Translations under genes and position numbers: made by a program
DNA from: Paenibacillus_F sp047238265
GTDB lineage: Bacteria > Bacillota > Bacilli > Paenibacillales > NBRC-103111
Assembly: GCF_047238265.1 (NCBI RefSeq)
Contig: NZ_JBDFMM010000001.1
Location: 2,976,001 to 3,040,000, forward strand
Reading direction: 5' to 3'
DNA: 64,000 bases
Shown here: in pieces, positions 26,333-34,779 of the stretch
Numbering within the stretch: position 1 is the stretch's first letter
Layout of the letters: the number at the start of each line of letters is the position of its first letter
Notes under the pieces: generated by a model
Database searches by the model: none
What the model saw: the letters and a program-made list of their open reading frames with translations, nothing else
What the model was told of the DNA's origin: nothing

Positions 26333-26815
26333 TCAGACCGTCAAATCATTTTCAGATTTTATATCGATAGCCTCTTTTAAAAGCTTCTGGAGAACCGCCG
26401 CAAAAACGGCGACTACCATGGAAGCAAAAATCATGACCAAACCGATCACTATGATGCCGGGAGCGTCGTCCACCTCAGCCATGAGATAAAAGAGCGGCAT
26501 TCCCGCCACAAACAAGCCGCTGAACGTAACCGCACAATATTTTATATTCTTTAGTGCCCGCACAGATAATTCCGAGAATGCTTTGTTCTTGTCAATATAG
26601 CTTAGAAGTTTAAAAGCTTGATACAAAGCTAAGTAAAAAGGGATCACGGCCGCATACAAATCAAGTAAGACGAGATATTTTATATAACTATGATCCGGAT
26701 ACAACTCTGCCGCAAATTTCCCGATCTCCGGCACCAAAAATATACACATCGCCAGAACCGGGATTCCGATAAGAATAAGAGCCGCTTTTAAAAATAGTGT
26801 CGTTCCTCGTTCCAT
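26333..26815 (-). CDS. DUF2975 family membrane protein
   Basis: A 160-residue protein with four predicted membrane helices (about 8-28, 47-68, 91-111 and 118-141). The central KLLSYIDKNKAFSELSVRALKNIKY is typical of DUF2975. It starts after GAGGTG and is followed by its usual XRE-type partner gene. The molecular function of the family is not established; the pairing suggests a membrane protein working with the small regulator. Confidence 0.85.
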   Translation of the reverse strand: MERGTTLFLKAALILIGIPVLAMCIFLVPEIGKFAAELYPDHSYIKYLVLLDLYAAVIPFYLALYQAFKLLSYIDKNKAFSELSVRALKNIKYCAVTFSGLFVAGMPLFYLMAEVDDAPGIIVIGLVMIFASMVVAVFAAVLQKLLKEAIDIKSENDLTV

Positions 26816-27041
26816 AACGCACCTCGCTTAGTTATTTTCTTATTGAATTTAACACATAATTTATCGTTTATCAATATATTTTGATCGCCTTAGGATATGT
26901 TTCGATTGTTTTGTTCATTCCATTTTATTTTAAGCAAAAATAAAAAGCATCTCTCTTGGCAGAGAAATGCTTTGTTTACTTGACACGTTTCAATTCAGGA
27001 CCCGTCCGTTTAAACCCCCGTTTGCATCCATCACAGCGCCA

Positions 27042-27470
27042 TTAAAAGCGGTCGTTAATTTTGATCAGCAATTCCTTCAAAGTCCGCTTCTCTTCTTCGC
27101 TAAGGGTTTGAACGATCTCGTCCTCCACTTTCTGGAAAGAGTCATTAAAGGCTTCAATCAACTCAACGGCTTTTGGCAGGGCATATATATTTTTTTGCCG
27201 TTCATTATTGGCAGGGATTTTTCGTTCGATGTATCCTTTCTTCTCAAGACCTTGAAGCATGCTCGTAATGCTCGCCCCGCGCAGATGAAATCGATCGGCC
27301 AGGTCTTTTTGGATTAAATTGTTATCCTGGTTCCGGTAAATATAGTCGATTATTTTTCCTTGCTGCGCGCTTAACCCCAATTCTTTTATGCTTTCATCCG
27401 CTTTTTTCTTTAACTTAAGGCCAATAACCTGAAATAATTCCAGATAAGGCGTATCGTTGTGAGATTTCAT
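27042..27470 (-). CDS. MarR-family transcriptional regulator
   Basis: A 142-residue winged-helix protein: AQQGKIIDYIYRNQDNNLIQKDLADRFHLRGASITSMLQGLEKKGYIERK, then the wing ANNERQKNIYALPKAVEL. It starts after GGGGAGG. It is divergent from an amidohydrolase gene, and two copies of a GTTAG/CTAAC palindrome lie between them. One lies close to its own start and one over the amidohydrolase promoter, so it probably represses both. Confidence 0.92.
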   Translation of the reverse strand: MKSHNDTPYLELFQVIGLKLKKKADESIKELGLSAQQGKIIDYIYRNQDNNLIQKDLADRFHLRGASITSMLQGLEKKGYIERKIPANNERQKNIYALPKAVELIEAFNDSFQKVEDEIVQTLSEEEKRTLKELLIKINDRF

Positions 27471-27489
27471 GCTTGTACCTCCCCGAAAT

Positions 27490-27590
27490 GTTAGAAGGCT
27501 AACTTTTAACAGTTAAACTATACGAAAATTATTTCTTGTTGTCAAACAGAGACTTAACTTATTGACTGTTAGAATTCTAACTGTTAAAAT
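27490..27590. promoter_or_regulatory. Two MarR-type palindromes and the amidohydrolase promoter
   Basis: GTTAGAATTCTAAC (27568-27581) is a perfect 14-bp palindrome. It lies between TTGACT (27563-27568) and TAAAAT (27585-27590), a plus-strand promoter with a 16-bp spacer. GTTAGAAGGCTAAC (27490-27503) is the same box with a different centre next to the marR-like start. A related TTAACAGTTAA sits beside it. Confidence 0.75.
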
Positions 27591-27629
27591 CCGAATTGTC
27601 ATATCAACAACACAAGGAGGAATACCAGC

Positions 27630-28934
27630 ATGAAAAACGCTCAAAACTCTACGCCGGAAAAACTTACGGTGATTACGAACGCACGTATTTTTGATGGGGA
27701 AAAACTTATCGAGGCGAGCCATGTGGTCATTAAAGGGGAAACTATTAGTGCGGTTGGCGGAGATCTTCCGGCACATGCCACCATCTTTGATGCAAAAAAA
27801 GCGACATTGATGCCGGGCCTGATTGATGCGCATGTACACACTTCCGTCGGCGGATTGCGGGATGCTTTGAAATTCGGCGTGACGACAGAACTCGAAATGA
27901 ACGGTGATTTTACGGAAAGAGGACGTGCGATTCAATTGAAGAATGTGACGGACGCTGCCGATGTCCGTTCTGCCGGCACAGCGATTACCGCTCCAGGCGG
28001 TCATCCCGATGAACTGCTGCCCGACGGGGATGAAATCCCTGAATTCGTCTTAAAAGAACTGGAAAAGTTATCGAAAGAAGACCGGGAAGCTATGCTGGCC
28101 GCTTACGCTCACGATCACGAAAAAATCCCCCAAGTGACGACTGTGGAAGAAGCGGTCAAACATGTGCATACCCAAGTGGAAAACGGGGCCGACTATATCA
28201 AAATCATGATCGAAGAAGGAACGGTTATGGGGGCGCCCGGCCTGCCCGTTTTAAGCGACGAGATTTTGAAAACGGCCGTGGAAGAAGCCCATAAGCTCGA
28301 CAAAATCGTCATTGCCCACGTTTTGACCGCTCATTCTTCGCAGACCGCCATCGATATTGGAGTGGACGGACTGGGCCACTTGTTCATCGACAGACCCGGA
28401 AACACAGCCGAATTAGTGAAATCCATAGCGCAATCGGGCGCGTTTGTGACACCGTGCCTGGTATTGAACTCCTCCATTCTCGGGAATTCGGCATCGGAAT
28501 TGGCAAACGACCCGCGTGTCTCTTCCAAATTAAGTCCCGAATGGATCGATATTTTGAACTCCAGCTTCCATACGTTTCCACAAGGCAGCATGGAGAATAG
28601 CTATAAAAACGTGATGGATCTTCACCATGCGGGAGTGGATATTCTGGTAGGAACGGATGTCTCCCCTGTTCCCGTTGCGAATCTTGGCGGCCTCGCGCAC
28701 GGCGCCAGCGTCCATCATGAGATGCAGCTGCTGGTTGCGGCGGGGTTCACTCCTATAGAAGCGCTTCAGTCCGCTACCTCAAAACCGGCCCGCCGCTTTG
28801 GCCTTAACGATCGAGGCCGAATTACCGAGGGCGCGCGTGCTGACCTTATACTGGTAAACGGAGATCCGACAACCGATATTTCGGATACCTTGTCGATCGA
28901 AGCCGTGTGGCTCAAAGGTGCGCAGCAGCTATAG
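27630..28934 (+). CDS. Amidohydrolase-superfamily metal-dependent hydrolase
   Basis: A 434-residue protein with GLIDAHVHT (first metal pair), KIMIEEGTV (Glu/Lys position), IVIAHVLT, DGLGHLFID, and DILVGTDVSP for the last Asp. The C-terminal ALQSATSKPARRFGLNDRGRITEGARADLILVNGDP is the family hallmark. It resembles imidazolonepropionase/prolidase-like members of unknown substrate. It follows AAGGAGG and is induced, by inference, when the divergent MarR protein is released. A hydrolytic detoxification role is plausible. Confidence 0.88.
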   Translation: MKNAQNSTPEKLTVITNARIFDGEKLIEASHVVIKGETISAVGGDLPAHATIFDAKKATLMPGLIDAHVHTSVGGLRDALKFGVTTELEMNGDFTERGRAIQLKNVTDAADVRSAGTAITAPGGHPDELLPDGDEIPEFVLKELEKLSKEDREAMLAAYAHDHEKIPQVTTVEEAVKHVHTQVENGADYIKIMIEEGTVMGAPGLPVLSDEILKTAVEEAHKLDKIVIAHVLTAHSSQTAIDIGVDGLGHLFIDRPGNTAELVKSIAQSGAFVTPCLVLNSSILGNSASELANDPRVSSKLSPEWIDILNSSFHTFPQGSMENSYKNVMDLHHAGVDILVGTDVSPVPVANLGGLAHGASVHHEMQLLVAAGFTPIEALQSATSKPARRFGLNDRGRITEGARADLILVNGDPTTDISDTLSIEAVWLKGAQQL

Positions 28935-28948
28935 GCCAACCAACAACG

Positions 28949-28975
28949 ACAGGCACTCTGCTGAAGAGTGCCTGT
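28949..28975. terminator. Hairpin between convergent genes
   Basis: ACAGGCACTCT and AGAGTGCCTGT form a perfect 11-bp stem with a 5-base loop between the amidohydrolase and metallopeptidase genes; T-runs are weak. Confidence 0.6.
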
Positions 28976-28984
28976 AACTTTGCA

Positions 28985-29650
28985 TCACAAGGTCATGGCG
29001 TGCCCATATCTCGCGAGGAACGCTTCCTTCGCTTTGTAATCCTTCATCACACTTCCGACGCGCCGCCAGAAAGACCTGTCGTGGTTCATATGCAAGAGAT
29101 GACATAGTTCATGTATAACCACGTAATCAATAACATCCAGGGGCGCCATTGCCAAACGATAATTGAAGGTAAGATGCTTAGCCGAGCTGCAGCTGCCCCA
29201 CTTCGTTCGGGATTCCTCGATAATGAAAGATTTGGGCGTCACTTTCAGCTGTTTCTGATAGATTTTGATGCGCTCCCCGATTACCTGCTTGCAGCTTGCG
29301 AAGTAAAACTTCTTCAGATCATCTTGAAGCTCTTGTTCCGTGCGCCCGTTTGTCTCGATTAACTCATGAAGCGGATAATACCGGCCAAGATGGAGAAACT
29401 TTCCTTCCTCTTCATATTCCCGAAGCTTCTGTGGTTGGCGAGCGGACTCAATCGCCTGCAATTGCTTTAAAATGTTACTCTCATGCTGCTTTACGGCGTT
29501 CGCCACCACATCATCGGCCGTATGGTTCGGGGCCTTCACTGTAATCAGACCTGAACTGTGCACCTGTATGGAGAGTTTTTTGCGCGGACCGTATTCCACA
29601 TGAATGTCTACTTGCCGTTGCCCGAGTTCAATTTTCATCATCAACATCAT
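28985..29650 (-). CDS. YgjP-like (SprT-related) zinc metallopeptidase
   Basis: HELCHLLHMNHDRSFW is the zinc motif of the YgjP/DUF45 family, and WGSCSSAKHLTFNYRLAMAP before it is the other family hallmark. The N-terminal half (ELGQRQVDIHVEYGPRKKLSIQV) is the usual beta-rich segment. Several ATGs near 29650-29638 are possible starts and none has a clear binding site, so the start is uncertain; the frame also stays open to 29758. Its physiological substrate is unknown. Confidence 0.85.
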   Translation of the reverse strand: MMLMMKIELGQRQVDIHVEYGPRKKLSIQVHSSGLITVKAPNHTADDVVANAVKQHESNILKQLQAIESARQPQKLREYEEEGKFLHLGRYYPLHELIETNGRTEQELQDDLKKFYFASCKQVIGERIKIYQKQLKVTPKSFIIEESRTKWGSCSSAKHLTFNYRLAMAPLDVIDYVVIHELCHLLHMNHDRSFWRRVGSVMKDYKAKEAFLARYGHAMTL

Positions 29651-29776
29651 TTCTGTCCGTTTTTTTGGAGGGGAAAAGTTAAAAAGGGTAACCCCGCCCC
29701 GTAAACTACCTTTACGGCTATCATTATAACACCGGCCCGCAATTTTACCACCTGGCACAACTTCAAAAATTCAGAA

Positions 29777-29804
29777 ACAGCCCGGTCATCATTGACCGGG
29801 CTGT
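29777..29804 (-). terminator. Terminator of the small secreted protein gene
   Basis: ACAGCCCGGTCA and TGACCGGGCTGT form a perfect 12-bp stem with a 4-base loop; minus-strand T-rich DNA follows. A second hairpin, GCCTCGT/ACGAGGC, lies just upstream near 29845. Confidence 0.75.
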
Positions 29805-29880
29805 CTGGCGCAAATTATTTCATTTCCGTTTGTCCTTGGGGGCCTCGTGCGTTACGAGGCGATCCCACGATTAATCCTAA

Positions 29881-30156
29881 TTACCCGCAAACATGTGCCT
29901 GATAATGGGCCGTATACACAACGTACCCGCCGTCATTTGAAACATGCTCGGAAGTAATTCCCTTGATATACCATGTAGTTCCGTTCTCGGTGAAATGATC
30001 CGAAAAAATTCCTGTCCGATTTTTAAGATATCTGTTCTGAATCGTATCATTACAAGAAGCAGAAGCTGAAGTGTCTACGGAAGCAAAAGCCGGTGCTGCC
30101 GAGAACAACAGAGATAACGAAAGAGCCGAGTTGATTAAAATTTTCTTCATCATCAT
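29881..30156 (-). CDS. Small secreted protein, 91 residues
   Basis: Not recognised. A clear signal peptide (MMMKKILINSALSLSLLFSAAPAFA) is followed by a mature chain of about 66 residues with two cysteines, one near its start and one at the penultimate position, able to form a single disulfide. The mature part is rich in aromatic residues, Thr and His. AAAGGATG precedes the start. It has its own terminator and no operon partner. A small extracellular factor is likely; function unknown. Confidence 0.75.
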   Translation of the reverse strand: MMMKKILINSALSLSLLFSAAPAFASVDTSASASCNDTIQNRYLKNRTGIFSDHFTENGTTWYIKGITSEHVSNDGGYVVYTAHYQAHVCG

Positions 30157-30566
30157 TTAACATCCTTTCGCAAACGGATTATTTTTGTTGATTTTTGCAG
30201 CAATGCCCGCCCCTAATTGGCGGCTAAACTAAAAGCAGACCGGATATACAACGTATCTGTCGAACGAGTAAGTTAAAATTTTTTTAGCCTCCTCCTTTTC
30301 TTCCGGTTTGAGAGTGAGTACTCTGTTCTCGTGTTCAAATTAACATTTATGTATCATTTTAACAATAACTGTATAATCAATCGTCATCAGATTACCAGGA
30401 AAAGTAACGTTATTACCATAAAAAGGATACAAACCGTTTTAACTGTTCATTTTTCACCTTTTATGTCTATTAACAGTCTATAAACCAGCTTATATATACT
30501 ATTAAAAGCAGGCATGGTACCATAAATATGTATTAAAACCATTCAATGTTAAAAGGAGTTATGTTG
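30157..30566 (+). promoter_or_regulatory. AT-rich intergenic region with a promoter for the secreted TIM-barrel protein
   Basis: No gene is seen in this divergent gap of about 400 bases. TTAACA (30470-30475) and TATATA (30493-30498) are 17 bp apart on the plus strand and form a plausible promoter for the gene at 30567. The rest is AT-rich without clear repeats. Confidence 0.45.
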
Positions 30567-32054
30567 ATGAAAAAGGTTATGAACACAAGCTTGTCGGTAG
30601 TTATGGCTTTTTCCCTCTTAATAAGCTTTTCGGGAATGGCATCTGTTGGACATGCGGCGGACAACAAGTTACCTTCTAGTTCCGAGTCCAACAGCGGGTC
30701 GGCAGATCGTACCGATCCGGGCGCGGCCGCTTTGAATCTGAGCGATAATCTGATCGCCAATCCGGGATTTGAAGACAACTTGACAAGCTGGACCAACTGG
30801 GGAAATACCGCTGCCGTCACTTCTCCGGCATTTGCGGGCGCCAAAGCGGCACGTGTCTCTTCCGGTGAAGGAGGCGCAGGGCAAATCATCTCCGGCATTT
30901 CAGCAGGGACGACTTATGTTTTGTCCGGTCACGGCAGCGTAAGCGCCTCTACGGATACGGCCATAGTCGGTGTAGATTGTTTAGACGCCAATAACAATGT
31001 ACTGGCCAAGAACACGTTGAGATTTAATCAAACGCTGTATGAATTTAAATCGACCGCATTTACGACCGTCCCGGGCACCGCTAAACTCCAGGTATATGTA
31101 TACAAAAATGCCGACAGCGGGGCAAATGCCTATTTGGACGATCTTAGTCTCAAAGCCAGAAGCGGTATCCAAGCGATAAACAAGGATGTCAAAGCTATGT
31201 GGGTTTGGCAGGAAACGGCTTCCGTATTGCAGGATGCGGCGGAACGTTCGGCATTGTTCCAATTCGCTCAAGACAAAGGAGTTAATGTTCTACTTCTTTC
31301 CATAAACAAAACCCATTTGACCACGAATAACTCGCAGCTTAAGCAATTTATCTCTCAAGCACATGCCAAGGGAATACGGGTTGAAGCGGTAAGCGGAGAA
31401 ATAGATTGGGGATTGACAGATAAACATTCGATAGGGCTGGAAAGAATAACCGATGTCATTACCTTCAACGGAAGTGCGGCATCTAACGAAAAATTCGACG
31501 GAGTGCATCAAGATATCGAAGTTTACCGGAATAAAACACTGTGGGAAGCGAATAAAGCTCTTGTCATGCAGCAGGCTCTTGCCTATATCGATAAAGCCAC
31601 GGCACTTATGAGCGGAACCGGCATGACATATGCGCAGGATATTCCGAGATGGTATGACGGTCCGGAATATACCGTTACGTACAACGGTATCGATAAAGGG
31701 TTCTATAAACATTTGATCGATCGGCTCGATTGGGTCGGACTCATGGACTATACGGACCGGTTTTCCGACGGTCAATGGCAAGCCGTCCGTGACGCCCAAA
31801 ACGAAATCGATTATGCGGCACAAGTTGGCAAAAAAGTGACTGTCGGGCTTGAAACGATCGATCCCGCAACGGCCGGCGGAGACAGCGTAACCTTTTACGA
31901 AGAAGGGTTGGATGATCTGGACCGCGCACTGGCCGCATTAAAAGCTCACTTCGGCGGACATGCCGGGTTTGGCGGCGTCGCGGTGCACAGCTACGGCAAG
32001 CAGAAAGGAAACGCCTACTATACTCTGCCGGTTAAAGCTGTGAATCATTATTAA
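30567..32054 (+). CDS. Secreted two-domain protein: carbohydrate-binding module plus TIM-barrel
   Basis: A signal peptide (MKKVMNTSLSVVMAFSLLISF...GHAA) is followed by a Ser/Gly-rich linker. A CBM4/9 (CenC)-like jelly roll comes next (about 60-200, NLIANPGFEDNLTSWTNWGN and AYLDDLSLKA). The C-terminal half looks like a TIM barrel, with VKAMWVWQETA, GVNVLLLSI, FDGVHQDIEVY, WVGLMDYTDRF and KVTVGLETI strands; Asp and Glu at strand ends could be catalytic. It is probably an extracellular glycoside hydrolase of no family I can name. AAAGGAG lies 10 bases before the chosen ATG; an ATG at 30561 is nearly as good. Confidence 0.7.
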   Translation: MKKVMNTSLSVVMAFSLLISFSGMASVGHAADNKLPSSSESNSGSADRTDPGAAALNLSDNLIANPGFEDNLTSWTNWGNTAAVTSPAFAGAKAARVSSGEGGAGQIISGISAGTTYVLSGHGSVSASTDTAIVGVDCLDANNNVLAKNTLRFNQTLYEFKSTAFTTVPGTAKLQVYVYKNADSGANAYLDDLSLKARSGIQAINKDVKAMWVWQETASVLQDAAERSALFQFAQDKGVNVLLLSINKTHLTTNNSQLKQFISQAHAKGIRVEAVSGEIDWGLTDKHSIGLERITDVITFNGSAASNEKFDGVHQDIEVYRNKTLWEANKALVMQQALAYIDKATALMSGTGMTYAQDIPRWYDGPEYTVTYNGIDKGFYKHLIDRLDWVGLMDYTDRFSDGQWQAVRDAQNEIDYAAQVGKKVTVGLETIDPATAGGDSVTFYEEGLDDLDRALAALKAHFGGHAGFGGVAVHSYGKQKGNAYYTLPVKAVNHY

Positions 32055-32070
32055 ATCATGTTTAAAGCGA

Positions 32071-32098
32071 AGGGCACCCTATATGGGAGTGCCTTTTT
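32071..32098 (+). terminator. Terminator after the secreted TIM-barrel gene
   Basis: AGGGCAC and GTGCCTT pair across a short internal loop and are followed by TTTT. Confidence 0.7.
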
Positions 32099-32156
32099 CT
32101 TTTGTATCTATAGTCGGTTTCCGTTTTAATCTCTCCGGTTATTTCCTTATTCTGCT

Positions 32157-33065
32157 TCACCTCTCCGGCTCTATCGCCTGTTCGGACTGTTTGGATATCT
32201 CACCGAAATATTCCGCAACGACCTCCCGGAATTCCTGGGCGGCCCGCGAAATATACCGGCTTTTGTGCCAAATTAGAGCGATTTCCCTTGCCAATTCACG
32301 GTCTTCTACTTGCAGATAGCGGATATGTTCCCGTGAATTCCTTGCCGTACCCGGTATGAAGGCAATGCCGATTCCCGCTTCCACCAGAGCGCTCAGCCTT
32401 GCGGGCTCGTCTCCCTCGTACACGTATTTAGGCGCAAAGCCGGCCGATTCGCACAGTGAGTCCACCTGATCCCGAGTGCCGTAGCCTCTTTTTACCCCCA
32501 CAAACCACTCATCCCTCAGTTCTGCCAAAGACACGCTGCTCCGGTCCGCCAGCCGATGCCCCTCGGGAACAGCAACAAGGATCGGATCGGTGAATACGAT
32601 CTGGCATTCGATATCATCTCCTTGTATGGGAGGAGATGACAAGCAGAAATCGACTTCTCCCCGATGAAGAAGCGTAGTCATTTCCCGTGTAGTCAGCATT
32701 TGTACATGAAAATGGATAGAAGGCCGCTTTTTGCGGAACTCCCGAAGGATATGCGGTAATGTGCTTGCGGTGGTTACCGCCAATTCGAGTGTGCCCTGTT
32801 CCGGGCTGGACAAATCGCCAAGCTCCTGCTTCCCCTGCTCCAGCTCGAACAGAGCTCTTTCCGCACGGCGGAGGAATCTGCTTCCGAATTCGTTCAATCT
32901 CAGCTTCCTCCCTATGCGGTCGAACAGAGGAACTCCCAGATCTTCCTCCAAGCGCTGAATCGTTTTGCTTAGGGACGACTGGGTAACGTGCAGACTCCGG
33001 GCGGCTTCGGTCATATGTTCCAAACGGGCTACCGTGAGAAAATAGTGCAGTTGAAGAAGTTCCAT
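32157..33065 (-). CDS. LysR-family transcriptional regulator
   Basis: A 302-residue LysR protein. The N-terminal helix-turn-helix reads MELLQLHYFLTVARLEHMTEAARSLHVTQSSLSKTIQRLEEDLGVPLFDR. A periplasmic-binding-like effector domain follows from about residue 90. It starts after GGGAGG and is divergent from a DHA2 exporter, its likely target. The gap contains AACACAAAATGCGTT, a weak dyad of the T-N11-A type. Confidence 0.92.
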   Translation of the reverse strand: MELLQLHYFLTVARLEHMTEAARSLHVTQSSLSKTIQRLEEDLGVPLFDRIGRKLRLNEFGSRFLRRAERALFELEQGKQELGDLSSPEQGTLELAVTTASTLPHILREFRKKRPSIHFHVQMLTTREMTTLLHRGEVDFCLSSPPIQGDDIECQIVFTDPILVAVPEGHRLADRSSVSLAELRDEWFVGVKRGYGTRDQVDSLCESAGFAPKYVYEGDEPARLSALVEAGIGIAFIPGTARNSREHIRYLQVEDRELAREIALIWHKSRYISRAAQEFREVVAEYFGEISKQSEQAIEPER

Positions 33066-33177
33066 AAGACGCCTCCCTATATTCCTTCAAATCTATCAAA
33101 TCATAACACAAAATGCGTTGGAATAAATAACCGATCTCCAGTACGATGTCATCAATACACGATGGGAGGAACAAAAA

Positions 33178-34551
33178 ATGAACGTTCGAAGCTGGTGGCT
33201 GATGATTTCAATCGGTCTGGGAATTCTGCTTAACCCGTTGAATTCTTCAATGGTCTCTGTAGCTGTTCCGAGTCTGCAAAAGGGGTTTCAACTGGATTTC
33301 ACAGGCGTTTCCTGGATTATTTTATCTTTCTATATCGCTAGTGCCGTCGCTCAGCCAGTAATGGGAAAAGCCAGCGATTTATTCGGCCGGAGAAAGATAT
33401 TTCTCACCGGGCTGGTTGTAGCCTTTGCCGCGTCATTACTGGCTCCGCTGTCGCCCGGCTTCGGGTGGCTCATCGCATTCCGGGTGATCCAATCCATCGG
33501 AACTAGCATGATGGTTGCCGTTGGAATGGCCTTAGTGCGGATTCATATGACCGAGAAACAGGCGACTGCGCTTTCGGTTTTGTCCATTTTTCTGTCGGGA
33601 GCGGCAGCAATCGGCCCCTTTATCGGCGGGATCCTGATTCATTGGTGGGATTGGCGCGCTATCTTTGTCGTGAATGTTCCGTTTGCGGCAGCGAGCTTTC
33701 TGTTGGCTTGGAAAACTATCCCGAGGGATGAATCGCCAACATCCGCCGCACAGGGCCTGTCTTTTCGTCAATGGTTCCATCTGATCGACGCGCCGGGAAT
33801 CCTGCTCTTTACAGCGGGTCTGGTTAGTCTGCTCGTCGGATTGCTCTCTGCAAAAACTTCCGGGTATATCTCGTACCGGCATGTCCTGCTCAGTATGTCA
33901 GGTCTCGCTGCGCTTGGGGTATTCGTGCGGCATGAATTAACAACGGCGTCCCCCTTCATTCCTTTGCGCACATTCGCCAGCTATCGCGAGATGACTTGGG
34001 TCAATGTCCAATTCATGCTGGTCAACGTGCTTTTTTACTCGCTGTTCTTCGGGCTTCCGTCCTACCTGCAATTGGTACGGCATGTCAGCGAGTTTCATAC
34101 GGGGATCCTTATGCTCAGCCTAGGCTTATGCTCGCTGGCCGTTTCCCCGCTGGCAGGGCGATGGATCGATAAGTCGGGACCAAGACCGGCATTGATCCTA
34201 TCCGCATTGCTGATGACATTCGGGTCGGTATGGATCGTGACCTTAAGTCCGGCGTCTCCGGTTATAAGCGTGTGTCTGGCGCTAGCGGCATTCGGGATTA
34301 GCAACGGGTTGAACAGCGTCGCTATGCAAGCGGCCTTGTTCAAAAGTTCACCAAAGGAAATAATCGGTGTTGCATCGGGCTTGTTTAACACATCCCGATA
34401 CTTGGGAACGATTCTCTCCTCCTTGCTGACAGGTGTCGTAATGGGAGACGAGTTCAGCTTCGGGGGCTTTCGGCTGCTCGGGATTATCCTCACGGTCATT
34501 GCGCTGTCTTTGGTATTCATGAGCCGGCGGCGCGTGAATTCGGCGCAATAG
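33178..34551 (+). CDS. DHA2-type MFS transporter
   Basis: A 457-residue multi-helix membrane protein with MGKASDLFGRRKIFLTG (motif A) and SIFLSGAAAIGPFIGGILIHWWDWRAIFVVNVP (motif C region). It follows GGGAGG. It is a probable drug or metabolite exporter, and the divergent LysR regulator is the likely controller. Somewhat shorter than the TetR-controlled exporter at 21139 and not a close copy of it. Confidence 0.9.
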   Translation: MNVRSWWLMISIGLGILLNPLNSSMVSVAVPSLQKGFQLDFTGVSWIILSFYIASAVAQPVMGKASDLFGRRKIFLTGLVVAFAASLLAPLSPGFGWLIAFRVIQSIGTSMMVAVGMALVRIHMTEKQATALSVLSIFLSGAAAIGPFIGGILIHWWDWRAIFVVNVPFAAASFLLAWKTIPRDESPTSAAQGLSFRQWFHLIDAPGILLFTAGLVSLLVGLLSAKTSGYISYRHVLLSMSGLAALGVFVRHELTTASPFIPLRTFASYREMTWVNVQFMLVNVLFYSLFFGLPSYLQLVRHVSEFHTGILMLSLGLCSLAVSPLAGRWIDKSGPRPALILSALLMTFGSVWIVTLSPASPVISVCLALAAFGISNGLNSVAMQAALFKSSPKEIIGVASGLFNTSRYLGTILSSLLTGVVMGDEFSFGGFRLLGIILTVIALSLVFMSRRRVNSAQ

Positions 34552-34560
34552 CGAACATAT

Positions 34561-34704
34561 TCAGGCGGGCTTCATCAATGGGCCGGATACCGTCTTACCT
34601 TTGTCCGAAAGCCGTATCCTGACGACGCGCCGATCGGGGCGATCGGCATGAGGCTCGACAAGTCCCATGTTGTTTGGGGATTGTTTTTTTCGTTTCAGGG
34701 TCAT
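34561..34704 (-). pseudogene. Relic of a MarR-family regulator (wing and C-terminus)
   Basis: The minus-strand frame ends NNMGLVEPHADRPDRRVVRIRLSDKGKTVSG, which matches the wing of MarR proteins (G-L-V-x-R...D-R-R-x-x-x-I-x-L-S-D-K-G). The first two thirds of such a protein, with its recognition helix, are absent; only an unrelated basic stretch precedes it. It is a decayed gene end between the MFS gene and the serine hydrolase. Confidence 0.6.
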
Positions 34705-34779
34705 TTTTTATCTCAACCGGAATTTCCATATATGATTATTTTAGTAAGCATAATCCATATCAATGAGGAGGAATGATTC

